NCBI GenBank assembly: GCA_027081695.1
Contig: JALWJI010000204.1
Coordinates: 1 to 8,932, forward strand
Origin: Acidilobaceae archaeon
Lineage (GTDB): Archaea > Thermoproteota > Thermoprotei_A > Sulfolobales > Acidilobaceae
Direction of reading: 5' to 3'
Length of the DNA stretch: 8,932 nt
In this document: positions 1-7,500 of the stretch, one piece after another
How the letters are laid out: the number at the start of each line of letters is the position of its first letter
Numbering within the stretch: the first letter of the stretch is position 1
Program-made: the position numbers and the translations under genes
The notes under the pieces: generated by a model
Database searches by the model: none
Seen by the model: the letters and a program-made list of their open reading frames with translations, nothing else
What the model was told of the DNA's origin: nothing

Positions 1-1101
1 GGTATAGAAAGCAGTGTGATCGTAGAAGGCTCCGTGAGACGTGATAAGAGAGCCCCTGGAGGCGTAGAGATACGGGCTAAAACGATTAACTTGGTGCATA
101 AGGCTGAGGAGTTCCCTATTAAGGGGGGTGAAGGCATAGATTTTCTCCTAGATAATAGGCATCTATGGATAAGGAGCCGGCGTTTGACAGCAGTATGGAG
201 ACTCAGGCAGAATATGTTTAATGCATTTAGAGAATTCTTCCAGAAGGAAGGATACTTTGAAGTAAGCCCACCTATGCTCACACAAGCCGCTGTTGAGGGA
301 GGTGCAACACTGTTCAAAGTGGACTTCTTCGGTAAACCAGCCTACCTTACTCAGAGCGCCCAGTTCTATCTCGAAGTAATGATATTTAGCTTGGAGAAAG
401 TATGGACCCTTGCGCCTAGCTTTAGAGCTGAGAGGAGCAGGACACGACGTCATCTCTACGAATACTGGCATCTCGAGGCCGAGGCGGCATGGTCTAGGAT
501 GGATGATATGATGGATCTTGTCTCGAGACTCGTCGCCTATACCGTTAATAGAGTACTAGACACTTCTCTAGAAGAACTCTCGATCCTCGGCAGGAATACT
601 GATCTGCTTGAGCCTGCAAGGAAGCCTACATATCCTAGGATAACATATGAAGAGGCTATAGATATCCTCAAGCGGAAAGGTGTAGATATTAAATACGGCG
701 ATGATCTTGGTGCAGATGAAGAGCGTGTACTTACATCAGAATTCGAGACACCATTCTATATAACTCACTTCCCGCTTGAGCTTAAATCATTCTATATGAA
801 GGAGGATGAGGATAATCCAGGCCTAGCTCTCGCGTTTGACCTACTTGCTCCTGAAGGAATCGGAGAAATTGTTGGCGGTAGTGAGAGAGAGGATGACTAC
901 AATAAGTTAAAAGATCGTATTATAACCAGGGGCTACAATGTGGAAGACTATAATTGGTATCTGGATTTACGGCGCTATGGAAGTGTCCCGCACAGTGGGT
1001 TTGGTCTGGGAGTTGAGAGACTGATTATGTGGATAGCCGGCCTAGACCATATTAGGGACACGATACCATTCCCGAGGTTTAGGGATAGAATATATCCATA
1101 G
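1..1101 (+). CDS. asnS: Asparaginyl-tRNA synthetase, 5'-truncated by the window edge
   Basis: Class II aminoacyl-tRNA synthetase that charges tRNA-Asn with asparagine in the cytoplasm. The frame is open from base 1, which reads G-I-E-S-S-V-I-V-E-G, the usual end of the N-terminal OB-fold. The GTG at 16 is therefore an internal valine, and roughly the first 65-70 residues lie outside the window (estimated from the usual archaeal length of about 430). Motif 1 is EGYFEVSPPML (nt 247-279). QSAQFYLE upstream of motif 2 is typical of AsnRS; AspRS has QSPQLYKQ there. Motif 2 starts FRAERSRTRRHL at nt 421. GADEERVL and the motif 3 core GFGLGVERL (nt 997-1023) follow, and the protein ends FPRFRDRIYP before TAG. 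The catalytic domain looks intact. The main alternative is an archaeal AspRS, which the QSAQ signature makes unlikely. Confidence 0.9.
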   Translation, partial: GIESSVIVEGSVRRDKRAPGGVEIRAKTINLVHKAEEFPIKGGEGIDFLLDNRHLWIRSRRLTAVWRLRQNMFNAFREFFQKEGYFEVSPPMLTQAAVEGGATLFKVDFFGKPAYLTQSAQFYLEVMIFSLEKVWTLAPSFRAERSRTRRHLYEYWHLEAEAAWSRMDDMMDLVSRLVAYTVNRVLDTSLEELSILGRNTDLLEPARKPTYPRITYEEAIDILKRKGVDIKYGDDLGADEERVLTSEFETPFYITHFPLELKSFYMKEDEDNPGLALAFDLLAPEGIGEIVGGSEREDDYNKLKDRIITRGYNVEDYNWYLDLRRYGSVPHSGFGLGVERLIMWIAGLDHIRDTIPFPRFRDRIYP

Positions 1102-1103
1102 GA

Positions 1104-1167
1104 GGTCAGTGACGCCAACCATCCTCATCTGTTTTTGTCTCAGTTCCGGGTTCGTCCTCATCCCTCC
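1104..1167 (-). ncRNA. Candidate C/D box sRNA (2'-O-methylation guide)
   Basis: On the minus strand the boxes occur in the right order. A C-like box GGGATGA (1158-1164, one mismatch to RTGATGA) is followed by a 14-nt guide (1144-1157) and a perfect D' box CTGA (1140-1143). After an 8-nt spacer come a C'-like box CAGATGA (1125-1131), a 15-nt guide (1110-1124) and a perfect D box CTGA (1106-1109). Such RNAs assemble with L7Ae, Nop5 and fibrillarin to direct ribose methylation. A TATA-like CTATAAC (1188-1194, minus) lies about 26 bp before the expected 5' end. The D' guide GGACGAACCCGGAA is complementary to a tRNA T-arm-like sequence containing CCGGGTTCG. The 3' end nearly touches the asnS stop codon, in convergent orientation. 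Weak points are the degenerate C and C' boxes and guides longer than the usual 10-12 nt. The ends are approximate. Confidence 0.42.
1132..1136 (+). terminator. Possible U-tract terminator of asnS
   Basis: A run of five T in a pyrimidine-rich stretch (1126-1140) begins 30 bp after the asnS stop. Archaeal RNA polymerase often stops on U-tracts without a hairpin, and none is obvious here. The same bases form the D'-C' spacer of the opposite-strand sRNA candidate, so the run may exist for either reason. Confidence 0.3.
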
Positions 1168-1187
1168 CAGGTTAGTGATTGATAATT

Positions 1188-1194
1188 GTTATAG
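1188..1194 (-). promoter_or_regulatory. TATA-like element for the sRNA candidate at 1104-1167
   Basis: The minus strand reads CTATAAC, centred at about 1191. An archaeal start site about 25-26 bp downstream would fall at 1165-1167, just before the C-like box that begins at 1164. The spacing fits, but the region is AT-rich and such matches arise by chance. Confidence 0.3.
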
Positions 1195-1235
1195 TGATAT
1201 TTCTATGATTGACTTGACAATGTATCGATTGAAGA

Positions 1236-1243
1236 TTTATATT
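1236..1243 (+). promoter_or_regulatory. Probable TATA box of the ABC exporter operon
   Basis: TTTATATT preceded by the purine-rich GAAGA (possible BRE) predicts a start near 1265 and a leader of about 14 nt before the TTG at 1279. A second candidate, GATATAAT at 1251-1258, would put the start at about 1279 and make the mRNA leaderless. The AGTGAT sequence before the TTG argues for the first. Sequence alone does not settle it. Confidence 0.45.
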
Positions 1244-1246
1244 TCT

Positions 1247-1266
1247 AGTCGATATAATCCTCGACT
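1247..1266 (+). promoter_or_regulatory. Perfect inverted repeat, candidate operator
   Basis: AGTCGA (1247-1252) and TCGACT (1261-1266) are exact reverse complements separated by 8 bp. The 20-bp site lies directly downstream of the TATA box at 1236-1243 and covers the predicted transcription start. It also exactly flanks the alternative TATA-like GATATAAT. A symmetric site of this size and place is typical of operators for dimeric winged-helix repressors (MarR, PadR or TetR type) controlling exporters. No regulator gene lies next to it in the window. A weak RNA hairpin is the alternative. Confidence 0.4.
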
Positions 1267-1278
1267 TAGTGATATACG

Positions 1279-2274
1279 TTGAGACGTGAAGAATGTGCTG
1301 TTGAAACAATAAAGTTAGAGAAAACCTATAAAAACGGTGTAAAAGCGCTAAAAGGAGTTTCGTTCTGCATACGGGTAGGAGAAATATTCTCGCTACTTGG
1401 TCCAAATGGAGCAGGTAAAACTACCACCGTAAAGATACTATCCACACTGATTAAGCCCAGTGGAGGAACAGCTTATGTTGGAGGTTATAATGTAGTCGAG
1501 GAAAGTTCAAAAGTCAGAAAAATAATTGGAATAGTGCCACAAGATCTCACAGCAGACGATGAGATGACTGGATACGACAACGTATACGTTCAAGCACGAC
1601 TCCATGGGCTCTCGAGAAACGAGGCAAAGAAGAAAACAGAGGAGGTCCTCGAATTCATGGGCCTCCTAGAGGCGGCAAATAGAAAAGCACGAACGTATAG
1701 TGGTGGTATGAGAAAGCGTCTCGAAATAGCTATGAGCCTCGTTCACAGCCCCCGGCTCCTTTTCCTAGATGAGCCAACGCTAGGGCTAGATGTCCAGAGT
1801 AGACGTCATTTATGGGATCTAATAAGGAAACTGAAGATGGAGGGAACGACGATCTTGCTTACGACACATTACATGGAAGAAGCCGACGCATTATCAGATA
1901 GAATAGCCATCATCGATCTAGGTAAGGTCGTTGCTCTTGGTTCTCCAGAGGAGCTCAAAGCGCGATTAGGTGGAGATAGGATCTATATCAAACCTGTACT
2001 AAATCAAGATCTTATATCGATAAAGGAGAGGCTTGAACGCAAAGGATACGAAGTATCTATTCTTAATGGAGAAGTCATAGTAAAAGTAAAGAAAGCCGAG
2101 GATTCCTTGTTTGATATAATAAATCTTCTTAGAGACTCTAAGATATCTTCCTTACGGATATCCAAGCCTAACCTCGAAGACGTGTTTCTAGAACTCACAG
2201 GAAGAAAGCTTAGGGATGAGGAGCCCTTGGATAGTTTCAGATATAGGATTCATAGTATGAGGGTGAGGAGATAA
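1279..2274 (+). CDS. ABC-2 exporter ATP-binding protein (DrrA/NodI-like)
   Basis: Cytoplasmic ATPase subunit that powers the permease encoded next to it; 331 residues. Walker A GPNGAGKTT is at residues 41-49, the Q-loop Gln at about 88, the ABC signature YSGGM at 140-144, Walker B LLFLDEP at 160-166, the D-loop around GLD 169-171 and the switch His at about 197. All catalytic elements are present. The C-terminal part (about 230-331) ends with SKPNLEDVFLELTGRKLRDEE, the extension usual in DrrA-type ATPases. The start is TTG: an in-frame TGA lies at 1270-1272, there is no ATG or GTG in frame before Walker A, and AGTG (1268-1271) sits 7 nt upstream. The stop TAA shares its last A with the permease ATG, so the two are cotranscribed and probably translationally coupled. 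The substrate (drug, lipid or polysaccharide) cannot be told from the sequence. Confidence 0.92.
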   Translation: MRREECAVETIKLEKTYKNGVKALKGVSFCIRVGEIFSLLGPNGAGKTTTVKILSTLIKPSGGTAYVGGYNVVEESSKVRKIIGIVPQDLTADDEMTGYDNVYVQARLHGLSRNEAKKKTEEVLEFMGLLEAANRKARTYSGGMRKRLEIAMSLVHSPRLLFLDEPTLGLDVQSRRHLWDLIRKLKMEGTTILLTTHYMEEADALSDRIAIIDLGKVVALGSPEELKARLGGDRIYIKPVLNQDLISIKERLERKGYEVSILNGEVIVKVKKAEDSLFDIINLLRDSKISSLRISKPNLEDVFLELTGRKLRDEEPLDSFRYRIHSMRVRR

Positions 2275-3122
2275 TGATGAGAGCCACACTTGTACTACTC
2301 GTTAGAGAACTAAAGAAATGGTTTGGTAGAAAACCAGTCCTAGTTATGAGCCTTCTCACACCTGTGCTCTGGATAGCATTATTTGGAAAAAGCCTTAATC
2401 TAACCAATATGCTAATGCCACCAGGATCCCTTGAGGGGATAAGCCCTGAAATGATGAAGATCCTTGAAGAAATGGTTACTGCCAGACTAATAGAGCTGTT
2501 CGGCACAACAGACTACTTCACATATATTAGTAGCGGCATGCTTGTCGTGTTCGCGGTCTTCCAAGGAATGTTCAGTGGTATAAGCATAATATTCGATAAA
2601 CGCCTCGGATACATGGATAGACTACTAGTAGCACCTATACCTAGGTTAAGCATCTGGCTCTCGAAAATACTAGCTGTAGCTGTAAGGGTTACACTATTAT
2701 CCTTACTACTATTAGCCGTATCACTTTTACTGGGAATGAACCTCAAAGAAGGAATAGGAGTCATAGACCTATTAGCGTCATGGAGCTACATAGTGCTACT
2801 AGCAATGACCATAGCATCGCTCTATGCTCTCCTAAGTTTCTATGCGGATAACCAAGAAATAGTATTCGCGGCAGGAAACCTTCTTAACCTACCATTAATG
2901 TTCACCAGTAGCGCCATGTTCCCTGTCGAACAAATGCCGGATTGGCTCCAGAAATTAGCAAGCGCTAACCCAGTGACGTTTGCTGCGGATCTAGTTAGAT
3001 ATCATCTCATAGGCAGGCCTGTAGGAGACTATACTGCCGAGCTAGTAAAACTAGTTGTAATAGCATTAGTTATGCTAGTAGTCAGTGGTTGGGCTAGTTT
3101 GAGATGGATGAATAATAGATAG
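2274..3122 (+). CDS. ABC-2 type exporter permease (DrrB/NodJ-like)
   Basis: Membrane subunit of the exporter, 282 residues, the usual length for single-domain ABC-2 permeases. Six hydrophobic segments are visible at about 21-39, 81-107, 129-154, 163-189, 195-217 and 257-277, with a polar loop of about 40 residues between the first two. Family features are MDRLLVAPIPR (114-124) in the cytoplasmic loop before the third segment, the FP...MPDWL stretch (216-225) after the fifth, and NP at 232-233. Two such subunits would pair with two copies of the upstream ATPase. ATG 2274 overlaps the ATPase stop by one base, with GGTG (2262-2265) 8 nt upstream; ATG 2277 is a possible alternative. The gene ends 21 bp from the convergent thiolase gene. 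Confidence 0.9.
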   Translation: MMRATLVLLVRELKKWFGRKPVLVMSLLTPVLWIALFGKSLNLTNMLMPPGSLEGISPEMMKILEEMVTARLIELFGTTDYFTYISSGMLVVFAVFQGMFSGISIIFDKRLGYMDRLLVAPIPRLSIWLSKILAVAVRVTLLSLLLLAVSLLLGMNLKEGIGVIDLLASWSYIVLLAMTIASLYALLSFYADNQEIVFAAGNLLNLPLMFTSSAMFPVEQMPDWLQKLASANPVTFAADLVRYHLIGRPVGDYTAELVKLVVIALVMLVVSGWASLRWMNNR

Positions 3123-3143
3123 AAACGCATCCTTTCCCATAAC

Positions 3144-4352
3144 CTAGACTAACTCTATAGCTATAGCCGCCGCGCCGCCAAGCCCATGGCATATCGCCGC
3201 TATTCCCTTCCTTCCTCCATGCCTCTCTAAGACGTTTATTAACTCGAGAGTTATCCTCGCTCCACTCATGCCGAGTGGATGTCCCAGCGCTATAGCTCCA
3301 CCATGTACATTCATCTTTTCATATGGCACGCCTAGATACTTGTGGAGAAGGAAGCTATTGACTGCGAAAGCTTCATTGTTCTCCCAGTAGTCGACGTCTT
3401 CTGGTTTCCAGCCTAGCTCTCGGAGGAGAGCCTTAACGGCTTCTATAGGCGCATATGGGAACCTGGTAGGCTTTACAGCAGCGTAGGACCAGCCAAGTAT
3501 TCTGGCTTTGGGCTTGAGACCTAGTTCCTCTACGATATCTTTTGACGCAACCAATAACGATGCCGCTCCATCGCTAAGCTGGCTACTTGTCGCCGCTGTA
3601 TGATATCCGTTAGGCTTGAATGCTGGTTTTAGACTCTTTATCTTCTCTAGAGACGTGTCTCTTCGTATTCCCTCGTCTATTTCTAGGAGTGTTTTGCCCC
3701 CAACCTCTACTGGTACAACATAGTGTTTGAATACACCTTCATCCCATGCCTTCGCGGCTCTTCTGTGGCTTTCATATCCTATCCAGTCTAATTCCTCTTT
3801 TGTGGCTCCGTGCTCTTCTGCTGTCTCGTCTGCTTCTTCACCCATAACCATCTGGTTTAGGGGATCGTATAGGCCTTCGTGTACCATTGCATCTCTCACA
3901 GGTAGGTATCCCTTGTATACTAGTTTTACTCCCCATCTAATTCCGGAAGTTATAATAAACGGTGCTTGACTCATAGACTCCATTCCGCCTGCTAAGACAA
4001 GGTTATATGCCCCGCTGTGAATATACATTGCCCCTGTTATAATGGCGGACATTCCGCTTGCACAAACCATGTCTACAGTCATAGCGTCAACTCCTACTGG
4101 TAGACCTGCTTTTAACGCAACTTGTCGTGCAGTATCCATGCCTGTTCCTGCCCTTATTACATGACCGTAGACAACGAAGTCCACCAGGTCTTTTTCTATC
4201 CCTGATTTTTCGAAGAGATTATCTGCCGTGAGACTCGCTAGATCTACTGCTGGTATATCTTTTAGGCTTCTACCGAATTTACCTATCGGCGTTCTAACAC
4301 CGTCTATTAAAAAAATCTCTTTGGAGAGAACATGAGCCTTTGCATTTGTCAT
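3144..4352 (-). CDS. Acetyl-CoA C-acetyltransferase (acetoacetyl-CoA thiolase)
   Basis: Cytoplasmic thiolase interconverting two acetyl-CoA with acetoacetyl-CoA plus CoA; 402 residues, usual for the family. The N-terminal DGVRTPIGKFGRSL (17-30) is typical. The acyl-accepting nucleophile is Cys97 in VCASGMSA, and NEAFA (326-330), GHPLG with His358 and CHG with Cys388 supply the rest of the active site. The complete Cys/His/Cys set makes this a classical thiolase rather than an SCP-x-like archaeal homologue that pairs with a DUF35 protein. The start ATG has GGTG (4361-4364 on the plus strand as CACC) 8 nt upstream. The gene appears monocistronic, with a TATA box about 50 bp before the start. 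In Desulfurococcales such an enzyme could close the dicarboxylate/4-hydroxybutyrate cycle by splitting acetoacetyl-CoA, feed the mevalonate pathway, or serve fatty-acid breakdown; no neighbour decides this. Confidence 0.93.
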   Translation of the reverse strand: MTNAKAHVLSKEIFLIDGVRTPIGKFGRSLKDIPAVDLASLTADNLFEKSGIEKDLVDFVVYGHVIRAGTGMDTARQVALKAGLPVGVDAMTVDMVCASGMSAIITGAMYIHSGAYNLVLAGGMESMSQAPFIITSGIRWGVKLVYKGYLPVRDAMVHEGLYDPLNQMVMGEEADETAEEHGATKEELDWIGYESHRRAAKAWDEGVFKHYVVPVEVGGKTLLEIDEGIRRDTSLEKIKSLKPAFKPNGYHTAATSSQLSDGAASLLVASKDIVEELGLKPKARILGWSYAAVKPTRFPYAPIEAVKALLRELGWKPEDVDYWENNEAFAVNSFLLHKYLGVPYEKMNVHGGAIALGHPLGMSGARITLELINVLERHGGRKGIAAICHGLGGAAAIAIELV

Positions 4353-4400
4353 TACTAATGCACCATGCTAGATGTATAGTTTCCCGTTCATTAAGTTTTT

Positions 4401-4411
4401 GAAATAAAAAG
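4401..4411 (-). promoter_or_regulatory. Probable TATA box of the thiolase gene
   Basis: The minus strand reads CTTTTTATTTC, a good archaeal TATA element. A start about 25 bp downstream, near 4380, would give a leader of roughly 28 nt that contains the GGTG ribosome-binding site at 4361-4364. Confidence 0.45.
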
Positions 4412-4429
4412 ATAATAATCACTCCACAT

Positions 4430-4490
4430 CTATCAGTGTTTAGCCTGCTCTTCATCGCTTATACTCGGTGCCGGCGATCCTCATCACTCC
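4430..4490 (-). ncRNA. Probable C/D box sRNA (2'-O-methylation guide)
   Basis: On the minus strand there is a perfect C box GTGATGA (4481-4487), a 12-nt guide GGATCGCCGGCA (4469-4480) and a D' box CCGA (4465-4468, one mismatch to CTGA). After a 6-nt spacer come a C' box GCGATGA (4452-4458, one mismatch), a 15-nt guide AGAGCAGGCTAAACA (4437-4451) and a perfect D box CTGA (4433-4436). Order, box identity, the 12-nt first guide and a total of about 60 nt all match archaeal C/D sRNAs, which work with L7Ae, Nop5 and fibrillarin. A TATA element at 4511-4521 predicts a start at about 4490, 3-4 nt before the C box. The gene lies between the protease and thiolase genes in the same orientation. Targets were not identified; the second guide is longer than usual. 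The ends are approximate. Confidence 0.55.
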
Positions 4491-4510
4491 TCTGTTTCTA
4501 ATATTCATTG

Positions 4511-4521
4511 CAGATAAAAAC
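4511..4521 (-). promoter_or_regulatory. TATA box for the sRNA candidate at 4430-4490
   Basis: The minus strand reads GTTTTTATCTG, centred at about 4516. The usual 25-26 bp spacing puts the start at about 4490-4491, directly before the C box. No protein-coding gene starts at that distance, so an RNA product is the simplest explanation of this promoter-like element. Confidence 0.45.
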
Positions 4522-4558
4522 AAGTCTGAAGAACGTTAATTAGAGTAGTATTATGGAG

Positions 4559-4563
4559 AAAAA
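4559..4563 (-). terminator. Possible U-tract terminator of the protease gene
   Basis: Five consecutive T on the minus strand within CCTTTTTCTCC, 21 bp after the protease stop, fit a simple archaeal U-tract terminator. No hairpin precedes it. Confidence 0.35.
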
Positions 4564-4584
4564 GGATATGGATATAGACTAGGT

Positions 4585-7500
4585 TTATGGCGCCACGTAT
4601 ACTATGTAGTACATGTATGACATGTATGGCATATAGACTAGTACTCCGGTTGTTCCCTGTACACTGTAGCCCCATATTATTGACGGATATGATCCTGTTA
4701 TTGGAACAAGTACCAGGTAGTAGCCTGACGCGGTGCTTGATGCATTGAATGCTACTAGCACTCTCTTTACTGTCAAAGGTGAGAGCGATGGGTTGAATAT
4801 TGTTACTGTAAGGTCTTCTGGGCTTCCACCCGATAATGGTATGACTATTGGGTCTGATAGCGTTGCTGAACCCATTTGCTGGCTCCATATAGTTGTTACT
4901 TTTATCTTTACACTATCGGAGTTCATGTATACCATGTTGTTATAGACTGTGACAGGTGATATTGTTATGAGTGGCCGGTCCTTGCCATAGCCTGTGAATA
5001 CCTGATGTACTACTAGCCAGTAGGTTGACGCCTGTGGATCAATTAGAGTCGATGCGACAGGTGCTAGTATTTGGGCTGATCTTTGTGATGGCCAGTCAAA
5101 GTAGGTGAATACTCCATTTGCTCCTACGAATCTCGATAGTCCGCTGAGCTTTGCGCCTACTACGGCTGCGTCAATCCATGTTGTGTAGTTGATGTCGCCG
5201 ACTCCCCAGAAGTTGTATCCTGGTCCTATTAGTCCTATGTCAAAGCTGGTTTGTGTGCTGCCCCATGATACTCTTACTTGTAGTCCTATTATTCTACCGT
5301 TGTCGTTGTCTAGTACTATTGGGAAGACTCTCCAGTCTCCTACTTCTGGCCTCCATGATTGATCTAGTGCTCCCTTATAGACATAGTTGTCATAGAATAG
5401 TCCCTGTTCTTGCCCGTACCCTATGACTGTTCTGCCAGGTTCGACGACGAATGGAACTGCGATAGTTAGCGGCACGTTTACTTTCTGGCCATTGTAGCAT
5501 AGTCTTAGGTATCCCTCATATACTCCGGGCTTTGCGTCTGTTGGGACAGTTGCTGTGACATTGACTGTTCCGGTGAGTGGCGAGTATTCGGCGGAGATCC
5601 AGGACCAGTCCTCGTACTTGTAGTTTATGAATTCTACTTTTAGTGGTATTACTATGTTTGTGTTTGCTCCATAGTAGCTGTTTATGAAGAATCTTATGTC
5701 TAGTACTGGCATCATTAGGGAGCCCGAGGCGTTTATGCCGTAGTATTCTTGTAGGTATTGGAGGGCGGTCGTCTTTGTGATGTTGAATGCTTCTGCTGGA
5801 TTGCCTAACTGTACGTGGAACGCGTTTCCTGCTCTTATGTCATATTGCATTCTTGCTGTCTCCCATGGTACCGGTATTCCATAATTGTTGTAGTCTATCC
5901 AGTAGCTGAGTTCTACTCCCATGTAGAAGTTGTAATAGTTGTAGTCTCCTGCTCTTCCGTATGGGTCGAAGTATCTGTATGGATAGTATACGTTTATCTC
6001 TGTTAGGTCTCCATTGAACGCGTTCTCCTGCACTGGTATGAGGAGTCTTGCTCCTGGTGGTAGCTGGCTTGCTCTTACGAATATGTAGTCTCCTACTACT
6101 GCGACGTACTTGTTGGGGAGTGGTAGGAATCCTTCTCCTGGTACGTAGAGTACTGCCATGTCTGAGTTCATTATTGAGTATAACTTATATGATGAGTCTT
6201 TTACTAGTTGTACTGTTTTTATTGTAAGGTTCTCAGGATTGTCTACGCCGTATACTGCTAGGCTTGTAGTTGATGATTCTCCAGGCTTTACCACTCCGAA
6301 GTAGAGTGCGGTGTCTGCATAGTTAGACCATAGGCTATAGAGTGTGGTGTAGTCGTAGCCTGTTATTGCCGCCATTGTTGATATGTAGTATTGTGAGACC
6401 TGTAGTGGAGCATCGCTCATCGCTATTAGTCCGCTTCCTAGTATTGTGTTTATCGCGTTAACTAGGTCGACGTGGCCTGATCCCTGGCTGAAGGGGTCAT
6501 AACCTAGGTCCTTTGCCGAGGACTTTAGTATGGTCTTCACAAGTGCGGGTGGAGTCGGATATCCGTTGTCCCTTAGGGCCTGTATTAGTATTGCTACTGC
6601 TCCCGCTGTCATTGGTGTTGCTTCACTTGTGCCTCCGAATAGGTCGAAGGCGTATACTCCGTTTCCTAGACCGTCTATTACTCTTCCTACGCTCCAGGCG
6701 AAGCTACCTATGTTTACTACGTCGGGCTTGGGGTAAGCAAACTGTGTTGGTCCTCTGTCGCTCCAGCTTACTACCTGGCCGTAGCCGCCAGGTAGGTATC
6801 CGTATACTGGTCTATAGTAGAATTCTGTGCTTGCTCCTACTGTTATGACCGCTGTTGCGGCACCTGGCATTGTTACGCTTCCGAAGCCTGGTCCTCCGTT
6901 ACCTGCTGCATGTACTATTACTGTTCCTGTTGTTAGTGTGATGAAGTCCTCGTAGATTGAGGTTGGATCTGCGTCGCTTGCATATCCGTTGTAGAGTAGG
7001 TAGCTGCTTCCCCAGCTGTTGCTTATTACATCTGCTTGTGTCCAGCCTGTGTATGTCCAGGTGAAGTTTGCGGGGTCTAGTAGATAGTAGCCTGATAGAT
7101 AGAGTTCTGCTATTATAACGTTACCGTTCCATAGTGCTGGTGCTCCGCCTATTTTTGCTCCTGGTGCTACTCCCGTTAGGTTGTAGTAGATGTCTCCGTA
7201 GCCTAATGGTCTTGGAACCTTGCCTCTGCCTGCTATTACGTGTGCACAATATGTTCCGTGGCTGTGGAAGTCGAATACGAGGTCATAGAATACTCCTCCG
7301 CTGTGGAATCCTGGTAGAATGTATCCTGTGTTTTCCCAGTCGTTTAGCCAGTCAAATGTATAGTTTGCGGCGAATACGCTGTTTGCGTCGTTGAACGCTC
7401 CCGCTACTGCTCCAAGGCTGAAGTCGTTTACGCCGTCTCCTGTGAAGTCTCTTGCCACTATTGGATGTGTATAGTTGAAGGGTGTTTCATCGGCGAAGCT

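Noticed and set aside
16..18. GTG at 16 as the start of asnS
   Set aside because: The frame is open back to base 1 and encodes GIESS, which continues the expected AsnRS sequence, so the gene begins upstream of the window.
1109..1282. 57-codon plus-strand frame starting at GTG 1109 just after GGAGGT, with its TGA overlapping the ATPase TTG
   Set aside because: The GGAGG is only 3 nt from the GTG, too close for a normal ribosome-binding site. The exporter TATA box and inverted repeat lie inside the frame, and its composition does not look coding. The TTGA overlap remains curious.
3123..3143. Shared terminator between the convergent permease and thiolase genes
   Set aside because: The 21-bp gap holds no convincing T-run or hairpin on either strand. 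Termination probably occurs within the neighbouring gene ends or by another route.
4455..4487. Ten-codon minus-strand frame beginning ATG AGG ATC after GGAGTG
   Set aside because: It lies entirely inside the C/D sRNA candidate, and the ATG is part of the C box. The sRNA explains the bases better than a ten-residue peptide.
6513..6848. Plus-strand open frames opposite the protease gene (for example 6513-6848, 7134-7394, 7931-8221)
   Set aside because: They are antisense shadows of the long protease frame. Their leucine-, arginine- or serine-rich products match no family and have no ribosome-binding sites.
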